43,137 nt of DNA from an uncultured Eubacteriales bacterium (GTDB lineage: Bacteria > Bacillota > Clostridia > Oscillospirales > Oscillospiraceae): positions 1 to 43,137 of the forward strand of contig USQL01000003.1 in assembly GCA_900556935.1 (NCBI GenBank), in the 5' to 3' direction. The notes below the pieces were generated by a model. It was not told the origin of the DNA. It saw nothing but the letters and a program-made list of their open reading frames with translations, and searched no databases. Every line of letters starts with the position of its first letter. The first letter of the stretch is position 1. A program made the position numbers and the translations under genes. Below, piece after piece: positions 6,575 to 14,006 of the stretch.

Positions 6575-7891
6575 ATGGCGTTGGACAGGGAAGATATGGA
6601 GCGGCGGCGGCAGAAGCGGGAAGAGGCCAAGCGGCGGCAGCGGAAGCGGAAAATGCGGACATTGCTGCTGGGCGCGGTGGCGCTGGTGGTGCTGATTGCC
6701 TGCGGCGTTGTGATTGCCCGCCTGGCCTCCGGGTCTTCCGCGGAGCCGGTGTCGGCCCTGACACCGACGGAAACCACCCAGGCGACCACCGCCTCCACCG
6801 CCTCAACGGAGGAAACCCAGGCCGGGCGGCGGACCCAGAATCCCATTACCAAAATTCACATCCGGGCGGTGGGGGACCTGAACATCACCAACGCCTCGGT
6901 GGACGCGGGCATTGTGGCCTCCGGCTACGACTACACCCGGGCCTTCCAGGATGTGGCGGCAGAGCTGGCCAACGCGGACGTGACGGTTATGAACATCGAG
7001 GGGAATTTCTGTGGAGAACCCTACGGCACGGAAACCGCCTCCGCCCCCACAGAGCTGCTGACCTATCTTAAGTCCGCCGGGGTGGACCTGGTGCAGATGG
7101 CGAACTCCTACTCGGTGTACAATGGCCTGATTGGCCTGAATTCCTCCCTGAACAACATCCGGGCCGTGGGCATCGAGCCCCTGGGGGCCTATGGCAAGGT
7201 GGGGGATTTCAACAAAACCGGCGGCTATACCATCTGCGATATCCAGGGGCTGAAGGTGGCCTTTGTGGCCTTTACCAAGGGCGTGGGCGGCATGGGTATG
7301 CCCGCGGGCAGTGAGGAGTGCGTGAACCTTCTGTACACGGACTACGACTCCAACTACACCACCGTCAACCGGAAGGGCATCACCGGTATTCTTTCGAAGG
7401 TGGCCTCGGAAAAGCCGGACCTGACCGTCGCCATGCTCCACTGGGGCAGCGAGAACAACGACCAGATCAGCAAAACCCAGACCCAGATTGTGGACCTGAT
7501 GCAGAAAAACGGCGTGGATGTGATCATCGGCACCCACCCCCATCTGGTCCAAAAGATTGAGCTCAACGAAAAGACGGGCACCCTGGTCGCCTATTCCCTG
7601 GGGGATTTCTTTGGGGACGCGACCTTGGGCGGCAGCAACTATTCCATCATTCTGGACATCGAGGTCACCAAGGACGCGGACCTGAAAACCACCAAGGTGA
7701 CCAATTACAGCTATATTCCCATCTATACCACGAAGGAAGCGGAGGGCGACGGCTATCGCCGGGTGGTCCGCACCCAGGAGGCCATGTACGCCTACGAAAA
7801 CAACTATGTAGATAAGGTCACCGCCGACTGCTACACCGCAATGCAGAAGTCTTTGTCACGGATTGAGAGCCGTATCTCCGGCGAGGGATAA
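6575..7891 (+). CDS. Membrane-anchored CapA-family metallophosphoesterase-like protein
   Basis: A 438-residue protein: a short, strongly basic cytoplasmic tail (RRRQKREEAKRRQRKRKMR), one transmembrane segment (about 28-49), a Ser/Thr-rich linker, then a PGA_cap domain. Diagnostic motifs are AVGDLNI near the domain start, MNIEGNF, a central MLHWGSEN and IIGTHPHLVQKIE, the metal-site order of the calcineurin-like CapA fold. CapA proteins take part in poly-gamma-glutamate capsule or cell-envelope metabolism. No capB/C genes are here, so a cell-wall or envelope hydrolase role is safer. ATG 6575 is chosen because AAGGGG lies eight bases before it. The next gene follows after 14 bases, so they are probably co-transcribed. 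Confidence 0.85.
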   Translation: MALDREDMERRRQKREEAKRRQRKRKMRTLLLGAVALVVLIACGVVIARLASGSSAEPVSALTPTETTQATTASTASTEETQAGRRTQNPITKIHIRAVGDLNITNASVDAGIVASGYDYTRAFQDVAAELANADVTVMNIEGNFCGEPYGTETASAPTELLTYLKSAGVDLVQMANSYSVYNGLIGLNSSLNNIRAVGIEPLGAYGKVGDFNKTGGYTICDIQGLKVAFVAFTKGVGGMGMPAGSEECVNLLYTDYDSNYTTVNRKGITGILSKVASEKPDLTVAMLHWGSENNDQISKTQTQIVDLMQKNGVDVIIGTHPHLVQKIELNEKTGTLVAYSLGDFFGDATLGGSNYSIILDIEVTKDADLKTTKVTNYSYIPIYTTKEAEGDGYRRVVRTQEAMYAYENNYVDKVTADCYTAMQKSLSRIESRISGEG

Positions 7892-7905
7892 AGGAAGGGA
7901 AAGAT

Positions 7906-8874
7906 ATGAACAAGCAGTCCTTAAACGAGTATATTTTCGCGGCCCAGCGGGGGGACCGGGAGGCCCTGGTGGAGCTTCTGACCTACTCCTGGGGCATTGT
8001 CAGCTACCAGTGCGGAAAGCTTCTGCCCTCCCGGCAGTCCGGGGAGAAGATGACCACGGTGGTGCTGAAAACCCTGGCCGAAAAGCTGGATTCCCTGAAA
8101 GAGCCCAGCCAGTATTTTAACTGGCTGGGGCGGATTACCGCCGTGCGCTGCATGCGGGTCCGGGCCACCCTGCTGGAAAACGGCCAGGGGGAAGAGAACA
8201 CCGAGAATCGGAATTTCAGCTTTCCCAGCATGGAGCTCAACAAGGCCGAAACCGCCCAGGTGGCGGTGATGCTGACGGATATGCTGGAGGACCGGCCGAG
8301 GCTCAGCCTGTATCTCTACAGCCTCAGCGGCCTGACCCCCAAGGCCATCAGCCAGCTCACCGGGGTAACGGAGGAGACGGTCCAGAAGGACATTTGCCAG
8401 GGCCAGCAGGCGGTGCAGAAGCAGATGAGCCGGTACGCCGCCCAGGGGGTCCACTTCACCCAGGCGGATTCCCTGCCCGCGCTGCTGCGGACGGATATGC
8501 TTTTAAATCAGGAACCGGAACGGGCCACAGCTCTGGTCTATTCCATCCTGGGCTCCCTGACGCTGCCCGCCGCGCCCAAGCGCCCGGCAAAGCCCCAGGC
8601 CCAGCCGAGAGCGCCCCAGCAACCCCAGCAGTCCCGGCCCGCCCGTCAGCAGCCCCCGAAGGCCCAGAACGCCAAGCGCAAAAGCGAGGCGGGCCTCATC
8701 CGCGCCCTGGCCATCGTGGCGGGCATTCTGGCGGCCATCTTACTGGTTTCCCTGGTGGTGCTGTTTACCAAAAACAAAAACCAGACCGACAGCCTTTCCG
8801 TGCCTGCGTCTGCTTCCTATGTCCTGCTCCGGCAGGAGAATGCGTCTACAGGCATCTGGGAGACACAATTGTAA
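7906..8874 (+). CDS. Membrane-tethered sigma-70-like (HTH) protein
   Basis: A 322-residue protein. The N terminus (SLNEYIFAAQRGDREALVELLTYSW) resembles sigma region 2 of ECF factors. A region-4-like HTH follows (YLYSLSGLTPKAISQLTGVTEETVQKDICQGQQAVQKQ, about residues 130-170). Then come a long Pro/Gln/Lys-rich linker, one transmembrane segment (about 264-287) and a short outer tail. Fusion of a sigma-like module to a C-terminal membrane anchor suggests a DNA-binding protein held at the membrane, perhaps released by proteolysis, or a domain recruited for another role. RBS AAGGAAGGG precedes ATG 7906. It is downstream of the CapA-like gene in the same operon and ends in a strong terminator. The exact family is uncertain. 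Confidence 0.7.
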   Translation: MNKQSLNEYIFAAQRGDREALVELLTYSWGIVSYQCGKLLPSRQSGEKMTTVVLKTLAEKLDSLKEPSQYFNWLGRITAVRCMRVRATLLENGQGEENTENRNFSFPSMELNKAETAQVAVMLTDMLEDRPRLSLYLYSLSGLTPKAISQLTGVTEETVQKDICQGQQAVQKQMSRYAAQGVHFTQADSLPALLRTDMLLNQEPERATALVYSILGSLTLPAAPKRPAKPQAQPRAPQQPQQSRPARQQPPKAQNAKRKSEAGLIRALAIVAGILAAILLVSLVVLFTKNKNQTDSLSVPASASYVLLRQENASTGIWETQL

Positions 8875-8875
8875 A

Positions 8876-8915
8876 AAAGTACCCTTGCGGCGTGTTTGCC
8901 GCAAGGGTGTTTTTT
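8876..8915. terminator. Bidirectional terminator between convergent operons
   Basis: ACCCTTGCGGC (8881-8891) pairs with GCCGCAAGGGT (8898-8908). T6 follows on the plus strand and an A-run precedes, so it can serve both the sigma-like gene and the convergent trpZ-like gene. Confidence 0.85.
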
Positions 8916-9699
8916 ATTCCGCGCTGAACAAAATCCGGTCTGTTTCCACGTGGAAGGCCTTTAGCAGGTCCTCCGGGGTCATATTGGCCCGCTCCTGGCC
9001 CTGAAGCTCCAGGACAATCCGTCCGTCCTTCATCATAATGGTCCGGTTGCCCAGACGCAGGGCGGAGGGCACATTGTGGGTGATCATCAGACAGGTGATG
9101 TTGTTCTCTGCCACGATTTTTTTGGTCAGCTCCAGGACCTTTTCCGCCGTGGCGGGGTCCAGGGCGGCGGTGTGCTCGTCCAGCAGCAGCAGCTTGGGGG
9201 TGACCAGCGTGGCCATCAGCAATGTCAGGGCCTGGCGCTGGCCGCCGGAGAGGAGGCCCACCGGGTGGTTCATCCGGTCCTCCAGCCCCAGGTCCAGCAT
9301 GGAGAGCTTTTCCCGGAAGCCCTCCCGGTCCCGTTTGGTGATGGTGGAGAAGGGGGAACGGCTGTGGCTGGCCCGCAAATAGGCCAGGGCCATGTTTTCC
9401 TCAATGGTCATATTGGGCGCGGTGCCCCGCAGAGGGTCCTGGAACAGGCGGCCAATGAACTTGCTGCGCCTGTAGTCCGGCATGGCGGTGATGTCCTGCC
9501 CGTCTAAGACCACGCTTCCGGTGTCCGGCCGGAAGGAACCGGCAATGGCCCCAAAGAGGGTGGATTTTCCCGCGCCGTTGGAGCCCAGGACCGTGACAAA
9601 ATCCCCGGCATCCAGGTGCAGGTCTACGCCCTGCAGGGCCTTTTTCTCGTTGACCGTACCGATGGCAAAGGTTTTTTGAATGTTTGTAAGCGTCAGCAT
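8914..9699 (-). CDS. trpZ: Tryptophan-type ABC transporter ATP-binding protein (TrpZ-like)
   Basis: A 261-residue ATPase: Walker A GSNGAGKST, Q-loop in LFQDPLRGTAPNMTIEENMALAY, signature LLSGGQRQALTLL, Walker B LLLLDEHTAAL, switch His in ITHNV. This matches the COG1101-type ATPase that accompanies COG2984 substrate-binding proteins. The start at ATG 9699 is preceded by GGGAG overlapping the end of the permease gene, whose stop ends two bases before it. Energises import of the amino acid bound by the TrpX-like lipoprotein; the T-box upstream indicates tryptophan. Family placement is from motifs, substrate from the riboswitch. Confidence 0.85.
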   Translation of the reverse strand: MLTLTNIQKTFAIGTVNEKKALQGVDLHLDAGDFVTVLGSNGAGKSTLFGAIAGSFRPDTGSVVLDGQDITAMPDYRRSKFIGRLFQDPLRGTAPNMTIEENMALAYLRASHSRSPFSTITKRDREGFREKLSMLDLGLEDRMNHPVGLLSGGQRQALTLLMATLVTPKLLLLDEHTAALDPATAEKVLELTKKIVAENNITCLMITHNVPSALRLGNRTIMMKDGRIVLELQGQERANMTPEDLLKAFHVETDRILFSAE

Positions 9700-9700
9700 A

Positions 9701-10573
9701 TTATACCGCTCCCTTCTTTTCCGCCCGCAGGGCAGGCAGGCCGATGGCCAGGGCCACAATCACGGCGGAGATCAGCTTCAGGCATTCGCTGGGCAGGTCC
9801 AGCCGCAGGGCGATGGCGATGATAAACCGGTAGAGAATGCTGCCCACCACGGCACCGAAGGCCTTGAGGCCGATGCAGCCCTTTCGGGTCAGGGTTTCCC
9901 CGATAATCAGGGAGGCAAGGCCGATGATCACCATGCCGGTGCCCAGATTGATGTCCGCGGTCTTCTGGTACTGGGCCAGCACAGCGCCGGACAGGGCCGT
10001 CAGGGCGTTGGCCAGGCACAGGCCCACGGTAACGGTAAAGGCCGTATTGATGGAGCTGGCCCGGACCATATCCGGGTTGTCGCCGGTGGCCCGGATGGAA
10101 AGCCCTAAGCGGGTTTTCAGGAACAGCACCAGAAGGGCAGCCGCCAGCAGCGCCAGCACCGCGGCGGGAATCAGGCGGTAAAAGGTGCCCAGGGCGGGCT
10201 TTAACATCATGAAAACGGTGGTGGCCTTCAGCATACTGACGTTGGAGGAGAAACCCATCACCGCCAGGTTTACGGTGTAGAGCCCTGTGTTGGTGATAAT
10301 TCCCGCCAGAATGGAGGGAATCCGCATTTTGGTCTGCAAAAAGGCGGTGATATACCCTGCCGCGGCCCCGGCCAGCATAGCGGCGGGGAGGGCCAGCCAG
10401 GGGTGCCCCGCGACGCAAACCGTCGCCGACACGGCACACCCCAGGGTAAAGGCACCGTCGGTGGTCATATCGGCGATATTCAGGGTCTTGTAGCTCAAAA
10501 ACAGCGCCAGCGCCACCAGAGCGTAAACACACCCCAGTTCCAGGGCACTGAGAATCACGGCAGATGAAATCAT
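9701..10573 (-). CDS. trpY: Tryptophan-type ABC transporter permease (TrpY-like)
   Basis: A 290-residue protein with about eight hydrophobic segments; motifs LFLSYKTLNIADMTTDGAF and RATGDNPDMVRASSIN are typical of the BPD_transp_2-like permeases that work with COG2984 binding proteins. The longest open frame runs 40 codons further upstream into the inverted-repeat element, but ATG 10573 with AAAGGAG nine bases before it is the true start. Overlap of stop and RBS with trpZ shows coupling. Forms the membrane channel of the importer. Confidence 0.87.
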   Translation of the reverse strand: MISSAVILSALELGCVYALVALALFLSYKTLNIADMTTDGAFTLGCAVSATVCVAGHPWLALPAAMLAGAAAGYITAFLQTKMRIPSILAGIITNTGLYTVNLAVMGFSSNVSMLKATTVFMMLKPALGTFYRLIPAAVLALLAAALLVLFLKTRLGLSIRATGDNPDMVRASSINTAFTVTVGLCLANALTALSGAVLAQYQKTADINLGTGMVIIGLASLIIGETLTRKGCIGLKAFGAVVGSILYRFIIAIALRLDLPSECLKLISAVIVALAIGLPALRAEKKGAV

Positions 10574-10611
10574 GTTGGTTGCTCCTTTGAAATGGATTTG
10601 ATTGGAGGCGG

Positions 10612-10867
10612 TTGGCTCCCCTGAAAGGGGAGCTGTCAGCGAAGCTGACTGAGAGGTCCGGCTTGGCCTTCTTGGCCAAGCCTTGCGCCGCAAGGCGCAA
10701 ATACTAAGCTTTTGGGATATCCAGGCCTACATTCCGCCTTCGGCGGAGGCTTTTCCGGTGAAAAGCCGGACCCCTCAGACCCGGCTATCGCCGGGCCAGC
10801 TCCGCTCTGCATTAAGAGTCCGTAAGCCGCGAGCGGCAACGGCCTCTATACCTTTCAGGGGAGCCAA
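10612..10867. repeat. 256-bp palindromic repeat element inside the trp transport operon
   Basis: TTGGCTCCCCTGAAAGG (10612-10628) and CCTTTCAGGGGAGCCAA (10851-10867) are perfect 17-bp terminal inverted repeats. The interior has further hairpins and no coding capacity. Such GGCTCCCCT...AGCTGTCA...GACTGAGAGG elements are common in Clostridia intergenic regions and look MITE-like. It separates trpX from trpY, fills most of 10574-10891, and probably reduces expression of the downstream membrane genes relative to the binding protein. Confidence 0.6.
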
Positions 10868-10891
10868 TCCATAATTATTATTCTTTTGCCA

Positions 10892-11920
10892 TCACTCCGT
10901 GGTAACCTCTTTCACAGTCCCGGCCATGGTGGAAAAGACGCTGTAGTCAATCCCCAGGGCCTTGGCGGTGTCGGTGTTGACGGTGATGATGCCGCCGTCC
11001 ATCACGTGGTACTCGGGGATGGCACCGCCCAGGAGAATGTCCACGGCCATACCGGCGGTGTAGGTGCCAAGCTCGGTGTAGTTGACGCCGCAGGTGGTGA
11101 AGGCACCGGCAGTAACAAAGGAGTCGGCACCGGTGTAGTGGGGAATGCCGGCATCGGTGAGAATCTCTGCCACGGCGCTGGCGGCGGCCATGACCACGTT
11201 ATCGGTGGGGGTGAAGACGGCCTGGACCCGGCCCACCATGGCGCTGGCGGCGGTGAGGATTTCGTCGGTGGAGTTGCCGGTCTTTTCCAGGTACGCGATG
11301 CCCTTGCTGTCTAGGTAAGCCTTGGCTTCGGCAATGGGGGTGACGGAGTTTACCTCGCTGTTGGAGTAGAGAAGACCAACGGTCTCAATATCCGGCTGGG
11401 CGGCCAGCATCATATCCAGGATGAACTGGGTGTTCAGCGCGTCGGAGGTGCCGGTGACGTTGGGGATGCCGGTGAGGTCCGAGGAGGCGGGGTCAGAGAT
11501 GGCGGCGTAGATGACGGGAATCCGGTATTCCTCCGTGGCGGTGGCCATGGTGGTGGCGGCCAGGGTGGCAATGGGGAGGATGGCATCATACCGGTCGGAG
11601 ACCACCTGAGCGCCAATCTGGTTCAGAACGGTGGCATCGTTCTGGCCGTTGAATTCCTTGTAGGTAATGGTGATGCCCTTTTCGGCGGCCTTCTTGTCCA
11701 GCTCGGCCTCCATGGCCAGGCGGATTTCATCCAGGGAGGTGTGGTCCAGCTGCTGGACGATGGCGACCTTGTATTCGCTTCCGTTTCCCTGGGCGGCAGC
11801 CTCGGTGACGGCGGCGGTGGTGGCGGCGGTAGTTGTGGTGGTAGAAGCGGAGGAGCCGCAGCCGGAGAGGGCGGCAGTCAGAATAGACAGGGCGGCAAGC
11901 GCAGACAGAAACTTTTTCAT
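10892..11920 (-). CDS. trpX: Tryptophan-type ABC transporter substrate-binding lipoprotein (TrpX-like, COG2984)
   Basis: A 342-residue lipoprotein: signal peptide ending in LTAALSG-C21 (lipobox), a Thr-rich linker, then a two-lobe periplasmic-binding fold with motifs YKVAIVQQLDHTSLDEIR, PVIYAAISDPASSDL, NVTGTSDALN, VGLLYSNSEVNS and FTPTDNVVMAA, all typical of COG2984. The start is the ATG at 11920, seven bases after AAAGGAG; another ATG at 11926 touches the RBS and is unlikely. It is the first gene behind the UGG-specifier T-box leader, which fixes tryptophan as the likely ligand; COG2984 members can bind other amino acids. Placed before the permease and ATPase in one operon. Confidence 0.88.
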   Translation of the reverse strand: MKKFLSALAALSILTAALSGCGSSASTTTTTAATTAAVTEAAAQGNGSEYKVAIVQQLDHTSLDEIRLAMEAELDKKAAEKGITITYKEFNGQNDATVLNQIGAQVVSDRYDAILPIATLAATTMATATEEYRIPVIYAAISDPASSDLTGIPNVTGTSDALNTQFILDMMLAAQPDIETVGLLYSNSEVNSVTPIAEAKAYLDSKGIAYLEKTGNSTDEILTAASAMVGRVQAVFTPTDNVVMAAASAVAEILTDAGIPHYTGADSFVTAGAFTTCGVNYTELGTYTAGMAVDILLGGAIPEYHVMDGGIITVNTDTAKALGIDYSVFSTMAGTVKEVTTE

Positions 11921-12035
11921 AATCATACTCCTTTATTCAATCAATGATGGATAGTGTGGATTTTTATTCGGAAAAATTTCCGTTTCACCATCGTCTGCCT
12001 GGATGTTTCATATGGGGCTCCTTTCCCGGAAAAAC

Positions 12036-12317
12036 AAAAAAGTCCTTGCTCCCCCTACCGGGGGAACAAGGACAGAACTTACAAATTCTGCGGTACCACC
12101 TTGTTTGCCGATTGCAAATCGACCGCTCAGCACGGTGCCAACACACCGTCTGCCCAATAACGCAGGCATTGCGTCAGAGGATACTAGGAAATCCGTTCTC
12201 CCTGCCCTCGGCGGCCCATTTGCTGCTCCGCTTTTCGCCCTGCTCTCAGCTCTGCGGGACTCTCTGTGGATGCGCTTGCAGCTTTACTTCCGCGTCTTCG
12301 GTTTGTCTTTTGAACTT
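12036..12317 (-). promoter_or_regulatory. T-box riboswitch, tryptophan specifier (UGG), with leader terminator
   Basis: On the minus strand the T-box sequence AAGGTGGTACCGCAGAA lies at 12102-12086. A strong terminator hairpin follows (12073-12060 pairing with 12055-12042, then T6 at 12041-12036). In Stem I the lower helix GCGG (12293-12290) pairs with CCGC, and the upper helix GCTGC (12282-12278) pairs with GCAGC. The internal loop between them has AGTA (12288-12285) on one side and AAATGGG on the other, placing the specifier TGG at 12218-12216. Uncharged tRNA-Trp should stabilise the antiterminator and allow trpXYZ transcription under tryptophan starvation. Confidence 0.88.
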
Positions 12318-12323
12318 GGTATC

Positions 12324-12352
12324 TTTATACACCAGAATTGTCCGTTTGTCAA
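12324..12352 (-). promoter_or_regulatory. Promoter of the T-box/trpXYZ operon
   Basis: On the minus strand TTGACA (12352-12347) and TATAAA (12329-12324) with a 17-bp spacer; transcription should start near 12317, just before Stem I. Confidence 0.85.
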
Positions 12353-12381
12353 GAACTTTTTTTCGTGTCAAAAAGACAAAT

Positions 12382-12957
12382 TTAATACTCCCGGACGACA
12401 CCCTTTACAAGGCCCAGAATCTGGGCGTTGGTGCCGTCGATGGGGGAATAGTTCTCGTTTTCGGGCATAAGCCAGATGTGCCCGTCTCTCCGGCGCAGAC
12501 GCTTGACGGTGGCCTCCTCGTCAATCATGGCAACCACAATCTGACCGTCGTCGGCGGTGGACTGGGGGCGGACAATGACCTTGTCGCCGCTGAGAATTCC
12601 GGCGTTTACCATGCTGTCACCCCGCACCCGCAGGGCAAAGCAGCCGGGGTCCTCCCAGGGAATGGTCCCCTCCTGGTTTTCCACCGCCAGAATAGGCAGA
12701 CCGGCGGTTACCACACCGATTACCGGAATCTGCCCGGGCCGGGCCCCTGTCACCAGCGCCCGCTTGCGGCCCTTGGCCTCCGGGGCCTGAAACACGCCCT
12801 TTTCCTGCAATGCCTGCAGGTGGTAGCTCACGGAAGCGGTGGAGCGCAGGCCCACGGCCTCGCCAATCTCCCGGACAGAGGGGGAATAGCCGTTCTCCGC
12901 AATAAAGGCATTGACGAACTCTACGATTTTTTCGGCTTTGTTGCTGGTTCTGGGCAT
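12382..12957 (-). CDS. lexA: LexA repressor of the SOS response
   Basis: A 191-residue LexA. The N-terminal winged helix (AEKIVEFVNAFIAENGYSPSVREIGEAVGLRSTASVSYHL) is followed by the S24 self-cleaving domain with cleavage site A85-G86 (VVTAGLP), catalytic S115 (GDSMVNAGI) and K152 (ATVKRL). Under DNA damage, RecA filaments trigger self-cleavage. ATG 12957 follows GTGGAGGTGG at normal spacing; the longer frame start is not supported. A TGC-TATAAT extended -10 is upstream. I could not find a convincing LexA box in its own promoter, which is unusual for an autoregulated repressor. The adjacent Septu genes and T-box operon are not obviously its targets. Confidence 0.93.
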   Translation of the reverse strand: MPRTSNKAEKIVEFVNAFIAENGYSPSVREIGEAVGLRSTASVSYHLQALQEKGVFQAPEAKGRKRALVTGARPGQIPVIGVVTAGLPILAVENQEGTIPWEDPGCFALRVRGDSMVNAGILSGDKVIVRPQSTADDGQIVVAMIDEEATVKRLRRRDGHIWLMPENENYSPIDGTNAQILGLVKGVVREY

Positions 12958-12985
12958 AAGGCCACCTCCACGGGTCTTTTTCTTG

Positions 12986-12994
12986 ATTATAGCA
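12986..12994 (-). promoter_or_regulatory. Extended -10 promoter of lexA
   Basis: TGCTATAAT on the minus strand, no good -35 hexamer at 17 bp; the transcript would start about 25 bases before the start codon. Confidence 0.55.
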
Positions 12995-13062
12995 CATTTG
13001 ATTGCAAAAGAAAAGCCCAAAGCCGCCCTGTTTCCAAAAATATTTTTGAAAATTTCGTAAAT

Positions 13063-13290
13063 TTACAGCCGGGTGAACAGAAATTTCTCCATCAGCCCAT
13101 CGGTGACGGTATGGATGGTCAGGGTGTTCTCACTCTGCACATCCACGGAAAGCTCCATATTTTTCCCCTTCAAAAGCCCCCGGACATATTTTTCCGGGTC
13201 CTCACAGGTGACCTCCTCAATATACACATCCCGCATCTGATTGTTCCGGCACAGATTCTGAATTTCGTGGACAACCTCATATTCAGCCAT
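13063..13290 (-). CDS. Small conserved-looking protein of unknown function
   Basis: A 75-residue acidic protein, AEYEVVHEIQNLCRNNQMRDVYIEEVTCEDPEKYVRGLL at the N terminus and a beta-rich C terminus (ELSVDVQSENTLTIHTVTDGLMEKFLFTRL). No signal or membrane segment. Two cysteines but no metal motif. ATG 13290 is preceded by AAAGGAG eight bases away, which argues for a real gene. I do not recognise the family. It sits between lexA and the Septu pair on the same strand, but gaps on both sides leave it probably separate. Confidence 0.6.
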   Translation of the reverse strand: MAEYEVVHEIQNLCRNNQMRDVYIEEVTCEDPEKYVRGLLKGKNMELSVDVQSENTLTIHTVTDGLMEKFLFTRL

Positions 13291-13358
13291 GGGAAGCGCT
13301 CCTTTCATATCTGGGACAAGCGAAAAATGGATACCTGGTTAGACACGACGCTATGTAC

Positions 13359-13997
13359 TCAGCAGTGCCTTTCCAGCCAGTGTATTAAAATACCTACATA
13401 GGGCGTTTTGGGGGAATTCTCCCGATATGCGTTCAGCAGCTTTGCGCAATACCGTTTGATGTCCCCTGAGGAATGCTTTGCTTGTAGCTCTTTCAGCATT
13501 CTTTGCAGGGCATCCCGGCGGCTATCAACCAGCCCGAACCGGTTGCAATTTAAGTTTAAAGTGACGTTCAAGTCAGTGTTGATATCCGCATCCTCCGAAT
13601 AGATGGTCCCATCGCTTTGATAGCAAATTGTTTTCAATGTGGCGGGGTTCAGCGGATTTACTCTGATTGCGGTGCTCTGCTTCTTTGCGTCACATGTTAG
13701 ATAGCGCACTTCGCTGCCCCGGTTGCCATTGCAGACGGCAAGCATGTTTTTGTAATCCAGGGCCTTGGTTGTATCCGTTTGGCTCTGCGGATCCCAGTGC
13801 TCAATGGTTGCTGAGGGGATCCGGCCCTTCTGGGGAATTCTGCGCATACAGTAGGCGCAGAGAAACCCCTGCTCATGCATCAGACTGTTCAGCACGGCCT
13901 GATGCGTTTCCACAGGCATGTTCTCATAGGTGGCATATGCGGTTTTGCGGTGCGTGATTAATTCAGACGGCTCCTGTTCTTTCTTGATTTCTATCAT
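13359..13997 (-). CDS. ptuB: Septu system HNH nuclease PtuB (TIGR02646-like)
   Basis: A 212-residue protein with HNH-nuclease features: zinc-type cysteines CAYCMRR (about 47-53), the catalytic segment ATIEHWDPQSQ and the following ALDYKNMLAVCNGN. This combination is typical of the TIGR02646/PtuB group found in Septu and in retron-PtuAB systems. It starts nine bases after the ATPase gene, with GAGGG as RBS, so the two form one operon. In Septu, PtuA forms a complex with PtuB and controls nucleic-acid cleavage during phage infection. No reverse transcriptase or msr-msd is adjacent, so this is a stand-alone Septu rather than a retron. GC content is lower than in the flanking genes, consistent with transfer. 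Confidence 0.85.
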   Translation of the reverse strand: MIEIKKEQEPSELITHRKTAYATYENMPVETHQAVLNSLMHEQGFLCAYCMRRIPQKGRIPSATIEHWDPQSQTDTTKALDYKNMLAVCNGNRGSEVRYLTCDAKKQSTAIRVNPLNPATLKTICYQSDGTIYSEDADINTDLNVTLNLNCNRFGLVDSRRDALQRMLKELQAKHSSGDIKRYCAKLLNAYRENSPKTPYVGILIHWLERHC

Positions 13998-14006
13998 AAG
14001 CTGCCC

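Noticed and set aside
12190..12200. Arginine specifier (GAA-CGG-A) for the T-box
   Set aside because: It superficially matches the GAA-codon-purine pattern, but the flanking bases do not pair with the AGTA side. The TGG at 12218-12216 is framed by two perfect helices.
12958..13062. LexA box in front of lexA
   Set aside because: No GAAC...GTTC-type palindrome could be found in the promoter region; only the extended -10 is supported.
11944..13401. A 485-codon plus-strand frame across the T-box leader and lexA
   Set aside because: It runs through the T-box RNA, its terminator and the antisense of lexA and the next small gene; incompatible with those better-supported features.
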